Notes: generated by a model not told the origin, from the letters alone. Positions 9,245 to 19,447 are shown, counted from the stretch's first letter. The stretch: DNA of 33,368 nt from Bacteroidota bacterium (GCA_947459155.1 CANHCM010000005.1:1-33368), one strand, 5' to 3'. A program made the numbers and translations.

Positions 9245-10375
9245 ATGGATAAGATACAGATGGTCGACCTGAAAGCGCAGTATAAGCGCATTAAACATGA
9301 GGTTGACCAGGCAATTCAAGAGGTGATAGATACCACAGCCTTCATCAATGGTCCGGCAGTTTCGCGGTTTCAGAAAGAGCTGGAGAATTATCTTTCTGTT
9401 AAGCATGTAATTCCGTGTGCCAATGGAACCGACGCTTTGCAGATTGCCATGATGGCACTGGGCTTTAAGCCTGGCGATGAGGTGATTACCGCTTCATTTA
9501 CTTACGTGGCTACCGCAGAAGTGATCGCTCTTCTGGGACTAAAACCAGTCTTGGTGGATGTAAATCCTGAAACATTTAACATTGATCCTGAGGCGGTAGA
9601 GAAAGCCATCACCCCAAAAACAGTAGCCATTGTACCGGTACACTTGTTCGGTCAATGTGCTCCGATGGAGGCTTTACTCGAGATTGCCCAAAAACACAAC
9701 ATCCATTTAATCGAAGATACCGCTCAGGCTATTGGTTCAGAATATCGCTTCTCTGATGGCCGTGTTCAAAAGGCGGGAACCATAGGCACAATTGGAGCCA
9801 CTTCGTTTTTCCCATCAAAAAACCTCGGTTGCTACGGCGACGGTGGTGCTTTGTTCACCAATAACGATGAACTCGCCGCCAAAGTAAGAATGATTGCCAA
9901 TCATGGGCAAAGCGTTCGTTACTACCACGACGAGGTTGGCGTGAACTCCAGACTTGATACCATCCAGGCCGCAGTGTTAAGCGTAAAGCTGCGCGAGCTG
10001 GATCAGTACGCCGCACGTCGACGCGCCCTGGCCGACGCTTATGATGCGGCATTCGGCCATTCAGGAAAACTCATTACTCCGGCGCGTGCCCCTTTTTCGA
10101 CGCATGTTTTCCACCAATACACGCTGCAAACACATGGTGTTGATCGCGATGCGATGAAAGCATTTTTGGAAGAACGTGGCGTACCGGCCATGATTTACTA
10201 TCCGGTGCCCCTTCACATGCAGAAGGCGTACATCGATCCTCGCTACAAAGAAGGCGACTTCCCCGTCACAGAGCAATTGTGCAAAACGGTGATTTCTTTG
10301 CCAATGCATACCGAAATGCAAGCTGAGCAACTTCAGCATATCATTCACACTGTTAACCAGTTCCTCAACGCATAA
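9245..10375 (+). CDS. wbpE: DegT/DnrJ/EryC1/StrS aminotransferase, WbpE/WlbC-like (PorR-like candidate)
   Basis: MVDLKAQYKRIKHEVDQAIQEVI, PCANGTDALQIAMMALGFKPGDEVI, SFFPSKNLGCYGDGGALF (PLP lysine). The upstream ORF extension to 8615 is antisense to another gene. Confidence 0.85.
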   Translation: MDKIQMVDLKAQYKRIKHEVDQAIQEVIDTTAFINGPAVSRFQKELENYLSVKHVIPCANGTDALQIAMMALGFKPGDEVITASFTYVATAEVIALLGLKPVLVDVNPETFNIDPEAVEKAITPKTVAIVPVHLFGQCAPMEALLEIAQKHNIHLIEDTAQAIGSEYRFSDGRVQKAGTIGTIGATSFFPSKNLGCYGDGGALFTNNDELAAKVRMIANHGQSVRYYHDEVGVNSRLDTIQAAVLSVKLRELDQYAARRRALADAYDAAFGHSGKLITPARAPFSTHVFHQYTLQTHGVDRDAMKAFLEERGVPAMIYYPVPLHMQKAYIDPRYKEGDFPVTEQLCKTVISLPMHTEMQAEQLQHIIHTVNQFLNA

Positions 10376-10381
10376 TTGTTT

Positions 10382-11707
10382 ATGAAAAATATTGCTGTTG
10401 TTGGAACCGGATATGTTGGCCTCGTTACAGGAACTTGTTTGGCCGAAACAGGCAACAATGTAATTTGCGTCGACATCGACACCGAAAAGGTCAACAAGCT
10501 CAAAAAAGGGAAAGTAACCATTTATGAGCCTCAACTCGACGTTTACTTTGAGCGGAACATCCGCTTGGGAAGGCTTCATTTTACAACTTCGTTAGAGGAA
10601 GCCATCGCACAATCGGAGCTTATCTTCTTAGCGCTTCCCACGCCTCCCGGCGAGGATGGCTCGGCCGACTTATCCTATATTTTAGGTGTAGCCGCGCAGT
10701 TAGGTCATTTATTGGTGAACGATTACAAAATCATCATCGATAAAAGCACGGTGCCTGTTGGAACTTCCGAGAAGGTACACAAAGCCATTGCAGCCAATGC
10801 CCGCGCCGAGTTTGATGTGGTTTCGAACCCCGAATTCTTGCGCGAAGGCTTTGCGGTTGAAGATTTCATGAAACCCGACCGGGTAGTTATTGGAACCAGT
10901 TCTGCCAGAGCTCGCAAGGTGATGGAAGAACTTTACCGTCCCTTTGTTCGTCAGGGCAACCCCATTCTGTTTATGGATGAGCGCTCAGCCGAACTAACGA
11001 AGTATGCGGCCAACTCATTCTTGGCCATGAAAATTTCGTTCATGAATGAGATGGCCAATTTATGCGAGTTATTGGGCGCCGATGTCGATCAGGTTCGCAT
11101 TGGTATTGGCTCCGACGAGCGCATTGGCAAGCGTTTCCTTTTCCCGGGTATCGGTTATGGCGGAAGTTGTTTCCCCAAAGATGTAAAAGCCCTCGTTAAA
11201 TCGGCCAATGAGGTCAACTTCGATTTCCGGATTCTCAAGTCGGTGATGGACGTGAACGAAGACCAAAAGCGCGTACTTCTGCCTAAGATTGTGAAGTATT
11301 TTGGAGGTGATTTAAAGGGACGAAAAATTGCCATTTGGGGATTGGCCTTTAAGCCCGACACTGACGACATCCGCGAAGCGCCTGCCTTGTATATTATCGA
11401 CGATTTACTGGAAGCCGGGGCTGAGGTCGTTGCTTTTGACCCTGAAGCGATGGGTAACGTCAAGAAAATTTATGGTAACAAGGTGCAGTTTGTACAAGAC
11501 CAGTATGAAGCCATTAAGCAGGTTGAAGCCCTTGTGATTTGCACGGAATGGGCTACGTTCAGAAATCCTGATTTCGATCGTATGGCCTCAACCATGAAGG
11601 AGAAAGCCATATTTGATGGCCGCAATCTTTACAACACCGAGCAAATGAAGAAAGGCGGATTTGCCTATTACAGCATTGGCCGAAAGGCTATAAAGAAAGC
11701 CAAATGA
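10382..11707 (+). CDS. ugd: UDP-glucose 6-dehydrogenase
   Basis: [50 protein letters not shown] active-site Cys; [15 protein letters not shown]. Confidence 0.93.
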   Translation: MKNIAVVGTGYVGLVTGTCLAETGNNVICVDIDTEKVNKLKKGKVTIYEPQLDVYFERNIRLGRLHFTTSLEEAIAQSELIFLALPTPPGEDGSADLSYILGVAAQLGHLLVNDYKIIIDKSTVPVGTSEKVHKAIAANARAEFDVVSNPEFLREGFAVEDFMKPDRVVIGTSSARARKVMEELYRPFVRQGNPILFMDERSAELTKYAANSFLAMKISFMNEMANLCELLGADVDQVRIGIGSDERIGKRFLFPGIGYGGSCFPKDVKALVKSANEVNFDFRILKSVMDVNEDQKRVLLPKIVKYFGGDLKGRKIAIWGLAFKPDTDDIREAPALYIIDDLLEAGAEVVAFDPEAMGNVKKIYGNKVQFVQDQYEAIKQVEALVICTEWATFRNPDFDRMASTMKEKAIFDGRNLYNTEQMKKGGFAYYSIGRKAIKKAK

Positions 11708-12690
11708 AGCACGATATCAGTGGAAAGCGGGTATTGATTACCGGAGCCGCCGGTTTTTTGGGTTCGCACCTTTGCGACAGGTTTATGGCTGAAGGCTGTT
11801 ACGTGGTTGGTATGGACAACCTGATTACAGGCTCTCTCAGCAATATCGAACACCTGTTTAAAGAGGAGCGCTTCGAGTTTTACCATCACGATGTATCGAA
11901 ATTCGTGTTTGTACCGGGCGAACTCGATTATATCCTGCATTTTGCCTCGCCGGCAAGTCCAATTGATTACCTGAAAATTCCGATTCAAACCCTCAAGGTG
12001 GGCTCTCTTGGAACCCACAATTTGTTAGGCCTTGCGAGGGTTAAGGGAGCCAGAATGCTCATTGCCTCAACCTCAGAGGTGTATGGCGATCCAACGGTGC
12101 ACCCTCAAAACGAAGATTACTGGGGCAACGTAAATCCCATCGGTCCGCGTGGAGTATACGACGAAGCCAAACGCTTTCAGGAAGCCATCACCATGGCCTA
12201 CCATACCTTCCATGGTTTAGAAACGCGCATCGTACGCATCTTCAATACCTATGGTCCGCGAATGCGCCTCAACGATGGTCGTGCATTGCCGGCTTTTATG
12301 GGTCAAGCACTTCGTGGTGAGGACATTACCGTTTTCGGCGATGGCTCTCAAACACGATCGTTTTGTTATGTAGATGACTTGATCGAAGGCATTTACCGCT
12401 TACTGCTTTCAGACTATGCTTTGCCGGTGAACATTGGCAATCCCGATGAAATTACCATTGGTGAGTTTGCCGAGGAGATCATCAAGCTTACCGGAACCGA
12501 TCAGAAGATCGTGTATAAACCACTTCCACAAGACGACCCCAAACAACGTCAACCCGATATTACCAGAGCTAAAGCCATTTTAGGCTGGGAGCCCAAAGTG
12601 GCGCGCGCCGAAGGTATGCGAAAGACTTGGGAATACTTCAAAACACTACCTGAATGGGTCATCACGCCCCGTGAATTTAACTCGAAATAG
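11704..12690 (+). CDS. UDP-glucuronate decarboxylase (UDP-xylose synthase), SDR family
   Basis: [69 protein letters not shown] overlap with ugd. Confidence 0.88.
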   Translation: MKHDISGKRVLITGAAGFLGSHLCDRFMAEGCYVVGMDNLITGSLSNIEHLFKEERFEFYHHDVSKFVFVPGELDYILHFASPASPIDYLKIPIQTLKVGSLGTHNLLGLARVKGARMLIASTSEVYGDPTVHPQNEDYWGNVNPIGPRGVYDEAKRFQEAITMAYHTFHGLETRIVRIFNTYGPRMRLNDGRALPAFMGQALRGEDITVFGDGSQTRSFCYVDDLIEGIYRLLLSDYALPVNIGNPDEITIGEFAEEIIKLTGTDQKIVYKPLPQDDPKQRQPDITRAKAILGWEPKVARAEGMRKTWEYFKTLPEWVITPREFNSK

Positions 12691-12691
12691 C

Positions 12692-13273
12692 ATGGATACA
12701 CCTTTTTTTGTACATCCTACCGCGGTGGTTGATCCGGGTTGTGAAATTGGCGAGGGTACCAAAATTTGGCATTTCTCTCACATTATGCCCAATTGCAAAA
12801 TTGGAAAGTCTTGCAATATTGGTCAAAACGTAGTGGTTTCGCCTGAGGTTGTATTGGGTAACAATGTTAAAGTGCAGAACAACGTGAGCATTTATACCGG
12901 TGTGACCTGCGACGACGACGTTTTTCTCGGGCCCTCAATGGTGTTTACCAATGTGATTAACCCCCGCAGCGCAGTAAACCGCCGCAACGAGTATCTGAAA
13001 ACCCACGTGGGTAAAGGGGCTTCAATTGGCGCCAATGCGACTATTGTGTGTGGTCACGATATTGGGGCCTTTGCCTTCATTGGTGCGGGCGCCGTGGTTA
13101 CGAAAACAGTACCTCCGTACGCTTTGGTGGTGGGTAATCCGGCTCGCCAAACGGGATGGATGAGTGAATTTGGACATAAGCTCAAGTTTAACGAAGACGG
13201 AGTAGCGGTTTGTCCGGAAAGTCAGGAAAAATACAAGCTCGAGAACAATCGGGTGAGCAAATTGAGCGCATAA
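12692..13273 (+). CDS. wbpD: Left-handed beta-helix N-acetyltransferase, WbpD/WlbB-like
   Basis: Hexapeptide repeats ([55 protein letters not shown]); [16 protein letters not shown]. Confidence 0.87.
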   Translation: MDTPFFVHPTAVVDPGCEIGEGTKIWHFSHIMPNCKIGKSCNIGQNVVVSPEVVLGNNVKVQNNVSIYTGVTCDDDVFLGPSMVFTNVINPRSAVNRRNEYLKTHVGKGASIGANATIVCGHDIGAFAFIGAGAVVTKTVPPYALVVGNPARQTGWMSEFGHKLKFNEDGVAVCPESQEKYKLENNRVSKLSA

Positions 13274-13274
13274 G

Positions 13275-14306
13275 ATGCATCAGGGAAAAGTAAAATTTGC
13301 CGTTATCGGTGCCGGCCATATTGGGAAACGGCATGCCGAAATGATTCGCCGTAACGACGACGCCGAACTCATAGCCATTGCAGATGTATTGCCGGAAGAA
13401 CAGCTTGGGCTTAGTGCCTTTGAGGTTCCTTATTTTCAGTCGGCTGAAGCCTTGTTCGCTTCAGGGCTCGATTTCGACGTGGTAAATATCTGTTCTCCAA
13501 ACGGGGTGCATGCCGCACATTCAATTCTGGCACTCGAAAATCGTAAACATATTGTTTGCGAAAAACCCATGGGCTTGTCGAAAGCCGAGTGTGAGCAAGT
13601 GATTTTCAAGGCATTGCAAATGTCGCGTCAGGTGTTTTGCGTAATGCAGAATCGCTATTCTCCGCCATCGGTTTGGATTAAGGAGTTAATCGAAAGCCGC
13701 AAGCTTGGCGAGATTTTCATGGTGCAGGTGAATTGCTATTGGAACCGCGACGAACGTTACTACAAAGCCGGAACCTGGAAAGGAAATCAGGAATTAGACG
13801 GCGGTACGCTCTTTACGCAATTCTCGCATTTTATCGACATCATGTACTGGTTGTTCGGCGACATCGAAGACATCCAGGGCAAGTTTGCCGATTTTAATCA
13901 CAACGACCTCACCGATTTCGAAGATTCCGGTTTGGTAACTTTCCGCTTTGTGAACGGTGGCATGGGCTGCCTGAACTACTCTACTTCGGTTTGGAACCAA
14001 AATTTAGAAAGCTCCCTCACCATTATTGGGGAAAATGGAAGTGTTAAAATTGGTGGTCAGTACATGAACGAAGTCGAGTACTGTCATGTAAAAGATTACA
14101 CCATGCCGGTACTTGCGCCATCGAACCCCGCCAACGATTACGGCGCTTATAAGGGTTCAGCGGCCAATCATCACTACATCATACAAAATGTAATTGACAC
14201 CCTTCGTGGCCGTACCAGTGCTACCACGAATGCGCTGGAGGGATTGAAAGTCGTGGAAATCATTGAACGCATTTACGCATTGAGAAACCTAAATCAACTG
14301 AAATGA
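13275..14306 (+). CDS. wbpB: Gfo/Idh/MocA oxidoreductase, WbpB/WlbA-like UDP-GlcNAcA 3-dehydrogenase
   Basis: FAVIGAGHIGKRHAEMIRRNDDAELIAIAD; HIVCEKPMGLSKAECE; YYKAGTWKGNQELDGGTLFTQFSHFIDIMYWLFGD. Confidence 0.87.
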   Translation: MHQGKVKFAVIGAGHIGKRHAEMIRRNDDAELIAIADVLPEEQLGLSAFEVPYFQSAEALFASGLDFDVVNICSPNGVHAAHSILALENRKHIVCEKPMGLSKAECEQVIFKALQMSRQVFCVMQNRYSPPSVWIKELIESRKLGEIFMVQVNCYWNRDERYYKAGTWKGNQELDGGTLFTQFSHFIDIMYWLFGDIEDIQGKFADFNHNDLTDFEDSGLVTFRFVNGGMGCLNYSTSVWNQNLESSLTIIGENGSVKIGGQYMNEVEYCHVKDYTMPVLAPSNPANDYGAYKGSAANHHYIIQNVIDTLRGRTSATTNALEGLKVVEIIERIYALRNLNQLK

Positions 14307-15598
14307 ATTTGTATCAGCAACTCTTGGCAAAGCAGGAAAAACTGGCCGTTGTAGGCCTGGGTTATGTGGGATTGCCTATTGCGCTTGAATTTGCCCGAAA
14401 CATCAAAGTGGTTGGATTCGACATCAACCAAAAAAGGGTCGAAATGATGCAAAACCGCATAGATCCGAGTGAGGAACTTGAACCAGAGGAATTCGATGGT
14501 TGCGACATTGAGTTTACCGCGAATCCTGAGGTATTGCGTCAGGCCCGATTCTACATCATTGCCGTACCAACGCCCATCGACGAGCATAACTTGCCTGATT
14601 TAAAGCCATTGATCTCTGCTAGTCGTTCGGTAGGCTCGGTTTTGAAAAAAGGAGATTACGTTGTGTACGAATCTACCGTTTATCCTGGCTGTACCGAAGA
14701 AGATTGCATTCCTATTCTGGAAGAGCTTTCCGGCTTGAAGTTCGGCACCGACTTTAAAGTGGGTTACTCACCTGAGCGTATCAACCCGGGCGATAAAGAA
14801 CACACTTTGCCAAAGATCATCAAGGTAGTAAGTGGCTGCGATCAGGAATCGCTCGACATTATCGCCGATACATATAAAATCGTTGTGAAGGCCGGGGTTC
14901 ATAAGGCGCCATCCATTAAAGTGGCCGAAGCGGCTAAAATCATCGAAAATACCCAACGCGATTTGAACATCGCCCTGATGAACGAATTGTCGATGATTTT
15001 CGGTCAAATGGGAATCAATACTTACGATGTACTCGAAGCGGCCGGAACCAAGTGGAATTTCCTCCGATTTGTTCCCGGTTTGGTTGGCGGGCACTGTATT
15101 GGTGTCGATCCGTATTACCTTACTTACAAAGCCAAGGAGCTTGGGCACAATGCGCAGGTAATCCTCGCCGGAAGGTCGGTGAACGACGGTATGGGCGCGT
15201 ATGTAGCTTCGAAAGTGGTGAAGAAAATGGTTGCAGCCGGCGTCGATATCGCAAAATCAAGAGTATTGGTGATGGGTGCAACATTCAAAGAGAATGTAAG
15301 CGACATTCGGAATTCAAAAGTGGCTGATGTAGTTCGGGAATTGAAAGATTTTGGGGTACAGGTGGATGTCATCGACCCGTATGCCGATTCTGAAGAACTC
15401 CACCATGAATACGGATTTGGTCTGGCTGAGTCGCCAAACGGAAAATACAACGCCATCATCGTTGCAGTGAATCATAAGGAATACGTTTCGCTGCAGGAAA
15501 ATGACTTTGCAGGATTGCTTCACGATAATGGCCTGGTTGCCGACCTTAAAGGTGTGTTAAGAGGGCGATTGAATACCATCAAATACTGGAGTCTGTAA
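14303..15598 (+). CDS. wbpA: Nucleotide-sugar dehydrogenase, WbpA/TviB-like UDP-N-acetylglucosamine 6-dehydrogenase
   Basis: LAVVGLGYVGLPIALEFARN; YSPERINPGDKEHTL; IENTQRDLNIALMNELS; GLVGGHCIGVDPYYL; ATGA overlap with wbpB. Confidence 0.88.
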   Translation: MNLYQQLLAKQEKLAVVGLGYVGLPIALEFARNIKVVGFDINQKRVEMMQNRIDPSEELEPEEFDGCDIEFTANPEVLRQARFYIIAVPTPIDEHNLPDLKPLISASRSVGSVLKKGDYVVYESTVYPGCTEEDCIPILEELSGLKFGTDFKVGYSPERINPGDKEHTLPKIIKVVSGCDQESLDIIADTYKIVVKAGVHKAPSIKVAEAAKIIENTQRDLNIALMNELSMIFGQMGINTYDVLEAAGTKWNFLRFVPGLVGGHCIGVDPYYLTYKAKELGHNAQVILAGRSVNDGMGAYVASKVVKKMVAAGVDIAKSRVLVMGATFKENVSDIRNSKVADVVRELKDFGVQVDVIDPYADSEELHHEYGFGLAESPNGKYNAIIVAVNHKEYVSLQENDFAGLLHDNGLVADLKGVLRGRLNTIKYWSL

Positions 15599-16632
15599 TG
15601 GCAAACCCGGGAAAAGGTACCTTTTTGATTACCGGAGGCTTAGGCTACATCGGTTCACATACTGTTGTGGAGATGCTACAACGGAACTACAACGTGGTGG
15701 TGATCGATAACTTGAGCAATTCCAGCGAATTGGTACTCGACCGGATTGCTTCAATCTGTGGCCGAAAGCCCGTTTTTTACCCCATCGATTTGTGCGATAA
15801 GCCTGCGCTTGAAGCTGTTTTTGCCAAAGAGAAAGAACTGCAGGCTGTTATTCACTTTGCTGCATTAAAGGCTGTTGGCGAATCGGTTGAAAAGCCTTTG
15901 CTGTACTACAAGAACAACCTGATTTCACTCGTCAATCTGATGGATTGCATGATTGAGAATTCGGTGAATAATCTCGTTTTTTCGTCCAGCTGCACGGTTT
16001 ATGGAGAGCCTGATGTACTTCCTGTTACCGAGAAAAGTCCGGTAAAGCAAGCCATTTCGCCTTATGGAAATACCAAGCAGGTGGGCGAAGAAATTATCCA
16101 TGACACCACCCAGTCCTCCCAACTGCGCTCTATTGCTTTGCGTTACTTCAACCCGGTTGGAGCCCATTCCAGCGGTAAACTTGGAGAATTGCCATTGGGT
16201 AAGCCCAATAATTTGGTGCCACTGATTACCCAAACAGCAGTTGGAATCTTCCCTTTTCTGAGAATTTTTGGCAACGATTATTCAACTCCCGATGGTACCT
16301 GCATCCGCGATTACATCCATGTAGAAGATGTTGCCGTTGCGCATGTAATTGCCTGCGAACGTTTACTTTCTGGAAAAGGAGAGAATTACGAGGTTTTTAA
16401 CATTGGTACGGGAACAGGATATTCTGTGCTGGAAGTCGTTAAAGCTTTTGAAAAAGCCTCAGGTCTCAACTTGCCTATACAAATTGAAGAACGCCGTGCA
16501 GGCGATATTGAAAAAGTTTTTGCCGATACCTCCCTTTCAAATCAAATTTTGGGCTGGAAAGCCACAAGGTCGCTCGATGAGATGATGAGCTCAGCCTGGG
16601 TTTGGCAACAGTCATTAATTAACAAAGAATAA
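15598..16632 (+). CDS. galE: UDP-glucose 4-epimerase
   Basis: FLITGGLGYIGSHTVVEMLQRNYNVVVIDNLSNSS; FSSSCTVYGEPDVLPVTE; SPYGNTKQVGEEI; TPDGTCIRDYIHVEDVAVAHV. Confidence 0.93.
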   Translation: MANPGKGTFLITGGLGYIGSHTVVEMLQRNYNVVVIDNLSNSSELVLDRIASICGRKPVFYPIDLCDKPALEAVFAKEKELQAVIHFAALKAVGESVEKPLLYYKNNLISLVNLMDCMIENSVNNLVFSSSCTVYGEPDVLPVTEKSPVKQAISPYGNTKQVGEEIIHDTTQSSQLRSIALRYFNPVGAHSSGKLGELPLGKPNNLVPLITQTAVGIFPFLRIFGNDYSTPDGTCIRDYIHVEDVAVAHVIACERLLSGKGENYEVFNIGTGTGYSVLEVVKAFEKASGLNLPIQIEERRAGDIEKVFADTSLSNQILGWKATRSLDEMMSSAWVWQQSLINKE

Positions 16633-16634
16633 CC

Positions 16635-17693
16635 ATGCACACACGAAAAATACTCGTAACCGGTGGAGCCGGCTTTATCGGTTCTCATGTAGTTCGTCGT
16701 TTGGTAAAGGCCTATCCTCAGTATCACATCTACAATTTGGATAAGCTCACCTACGCGGGAAACCTGATGAACTTACTCGATATTGAGCATGCGACAAACT
16801 ACAGCTTCATCAAAGGCGATATTGTGGATGACGCTTTCGTTACCCGATTGTTTGAAGAGGTGCAGTTTGATGGAGTTATTCACCTGGCCGCTGAGTCGCA
16901 CGTCGATCGGTCCATCAGCAATCCAACCGAGTTTATTAAAACCAACGTGCTTGGAACCGTTAATCTGTTAAATGCGGCGAAAGCCTCATGGAAAGATGGT
17001 TTTGATGGACGCAGGTTTTATCACATTTCAACCGACGAAGTGTATGGTTCTTTAGGCGAAACCGGACTTTTTCACGAAACAACAGCATACGACCCCCGAA
17101 GTCCTTATTCTTCCTCCAAAGCCTCAAGCGATCACCTGGTGAGGGCTTACTTTCATACCTACGGTTTGCCGGTGGTCATCTCGAATTGCTCAAACAACTA
17201 TGGTTCGTTTCAATTCCCTGAAAAGCTAATCCCACTGGCCATCAACAACATTAAAAATAACAAACCTGTTCCGGTTTACGGAAAAGGCGAGAATGTGAGA
17301 GATTGGCTTTTTGTGGAGGATCATGCCGCGGCCATCGACCTGATCTTTCATCAAGGTAGAAATGGCGAAACTTACAACATCGGTGGTGCGAACGAATGGA
17401 AGAACATCGACCTGATTCACGCGCTGTGTTCAATCATGGACCGCAAACTGAACCGGCAACCCGGAACATCGGCCGGCTTAATTACCTTCGTGAAAGACCG
17501 CGCCGGACACGATCACCGTTACGCCATCGACTTTGGTAAGCTCAACCGTGAATTGGGCTGGAAACCATCGCTCCGGTTCGAAGAAGGTTTGGAGAAAACC
17601 GTCGATTGGTACCTGGCCAACGAAGAGTGGCTCAAGTCGGTAACCTCCGGGGAATACCAGCATTATTACGAAGACCAATACATAAAGCGTTAA
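16635..17693 (+). CDS. rfbB: dTDP-glucose 4,6-dehydratase-like SDR
   Basis: ILVTGGAGFIGSHVVRRLV; YNLDKLTYAGNLMNL; LAAESHVDRSISNPTEFIKTNVLGTVNLL; STDEVYGSLGETGLFHETTAYDPRSPYSSSKASSDHLVRAY. Confidence 0.92.
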   Translation: MHTRKILVTGGAGFIGSHVVRRLVKAYPQYHIYNLDKLTYAGNLMNLLDIEHATNYSFIKGDIVDDAFVTRLFEEVQFDGVIHLAAESHVDRSISNPTEFIKTNVLGTVNLLNAAKASWKDGFDGRRFYHISTDEVYGSLGETGLFHETTAYDPRSPYSSSKASSDHLVRAYFHTYGLPVVISNCSNNYGSFQFPEKLIPLAINNIKNNKPVPVYGKGENVRDWLFVEDHAAAIDLIFHQGRNGETYNIGGANEWKNIDLIHALCSIMDRKLNRQPGTSAGLITFVKDRAGHDHRYAIDFGKLNRELGWKPSLRFEEGLEKTVDWYLANEEWLKSVTSGEYQHYYEDQYIKR

Positions 17694-17703
17694 CCAACTT
17701 TCC

Positions 17704-18690
17704 ATGTACGAACACGTTCGTTTTCACCCTGAAGAAATCGATTTATCGAATTACCGCTTTTTGATTACCGGTGCGGCCGGCTTTATTGGTTCGCACTTGG
17801 TTGAGTACCTCTTAAATCATGGTGCGGCACAGGTGGTTGGCGTCGATAATTTATGCGAAGGCCGTGAGTCGAACCTCTCTCACTTTTCAGGCAATCCTGC
17901 ATTTAAACTGGTGATCGCCGACGTTTGCGATGAAGAGCAAATGAAATCGCTGATGCAAGGGATTGATTTCGTTTCACACCAGGCCGCCCTCGGCTCTGTT
18001 CCCCGCTCCATCCAAACACCAACCGCTACCAATAAGGCGAATGTTTCTGGTTTTCTTTCGGTGTTAAATGCCGCACGCGAAGCCCAAGTTCGACGCATGG
18101 TTTATGCCTCTTCGTCGAGCGTTTACGGCGACCAACCCACGCTTCCTAAAGTGGAGGAGATAACCGGACGTCTGCTTTCTCCTTACGCCGTTTCGAAAAT
18201 GGTTAATGAGCTTTACGCCGATGTCTTTCATCGGACCTATAACATGGAAGTGGTCGGTTTAAGATATTTTAACATTTTCGGACCTCGCCAAAAACCCGAT
18301 GGACCTTACGCAGCCGTGATTCCGCTTTTCATTGATGCCATCCGAAATCAAAAGCCGGTTTACATCAATGGAGATGGATTGCAAACGCGCGATTTTACCT
18401 TCGTGGAAAATGCTGTTCAAGCAAATATAAAAGCCTTGTTTTCAAGTGAAAATGGTGTTTGTGGACGGGTATTCAACATCGCTGTGGGTGAACGGGCAAC
18501 AGTACTTGATATGTACAACAGCCTGCGCGAAATTGCCGGTGCAGGCCTCGATCCAATACACCGCGACAATCGCGAAGGAGACATCCGCGACTCGCTCGCC
18601 GATATTTCCGCAGCCCAAAAATTATTGGGCTACAATCCTACCGTAAAGCTAAATGAAGGTCTTCGACGTACATTTGAATCGTTCGTCTAA
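17704..18690 (+). CDS. SDR epimerase, WbpP/TviC-like UDP-GlcNAc(A) 4-epimerase
   Basis: [90 protein letters not shown]. Confidence 0.85.
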   Translation: MYEHVRFHPEEIDLSNYRFLITGAAGFIGSHLVEYLLNHGAAQVVGVDNLCEGRESNLSHFSGNPAFKLVIADVCDEEQMKSLMQGIDFVSHQAALGSVPRSIQTPTATNKANVSGFLSVLNAAREAQVRRMVYASSSSVYGDQPTLPKVEEITGRLLSPYAVSKMVNELYADVFHRTYNMEVVGLRYFNIFGPRQKPDGPYAAVIPLFIDAIRNQKPVYINGDGLQTRDFTFVENAVQANIKALFSSENGVCGRVFNIAVGERATVLDMYNSLREIAGAGLDPIHRDNREGDIRDSLADISAAQKLLGYNPTVKLNEGLRRTFESFV

Positions 18691-18706
18691 GCATGAACGA
18701 TTCTAA

Positions 18707-19447
18707 ATGGGACTTTTCTCACGCTTGTTTAAAACCGAACTGCAACCCGCAAGCCTTGCCGCTTTAGGTACAGATTTGCATTCGCACCTGATTCCGGGAA
18801 TTGATGATGGTGCTGTTGACCTTCAGGATTCTATACAACTCATCGAAGGGCTCGCAGATTTAGGCTACAAGCGAATCATCACCACACCGCATATTATGAG
18901 CGATTTCTACCGGAATACCCCGGAGATTATTCGCAGTGGTTTAAAGCAGGTGAACGAGGAACTTCAACGCCGAAAAATCAATATCACCCTCGAAGCTGCC
19001 GCAGAATATTATTGCGACTCGGCCTTCGAACGCACCATCGGCGAACAGGAACTACTCACCATTGGTGGTCGCTTCCTCTTGGTTGAACTTTCGTATCTGA
19101 ATCCTTCCGACAATTTCGAATCGGTAACCTTTAAACTGCAAATGCGAGGTTTGACGCCCATTTTGGCTCATCCTGAGCGCTACCCTTACTGGTATCATCA
19201 GTTCGACAAATACGCCAGCCTCAGAGACAAAGGCATCTGGTTGCAGATTAATCTGGCCAGCCTTACCGGCCACTACGGAACAGGTCCGAAACGCATCGCC
19301 GAACGCCTGATCGACGAAGGCCTCGTTGATTTACTTTGTACCGATATCCATAAAATGTCGCACCTCGATGTTTACCGTAAAGCGCTAAAAGAGCCTGCTT
19401 TACACCGACTTTTGGATGGCGGAACCCTGCGCAATCAGGAAATTTGA
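18707..19447 (+). CDS. CpsB/CapC (YwqE)-type PHP-fold tyrosine phosphatase
   Basis: TDLHSHLIPGIDDGAVDLQDSIQLIEGLADLGYKRIITTPHIM; PILAHPERYPYW; LLCTDIHKMSHL metal-binding motifs. Confidence 0.88.
   Translation: MGLFSRLFKTELQPASLAALGTDLHSHLIPGIDDGAVDLQDSIQLIEGLADLGYKRIITTPHIMSDFYRNTPEIIRSGLKQVNEELQRRKINITLEAAAEYYCDSAFERTIGEQELLTIGGRFLLVELSYLNPSDNFESVTFKLQMRGLTPILAHPERYPYWYHQFDKYASLRDKGIWLQINLASLTGHYGTGPKRIAERLIDEGLVDLLCTDIHKMSHLDVYRKALKEPALHRLLDGGTLRNQEI

Noticed and set aside
11668-12018. Antisense ORFs inside the sugar operon (e.g. 11668-12018, 10061-10579, 14768-15148 minus)
   Set aside because: Shadow ORFs opposite strongly supported enzymes; no start context or domain support.
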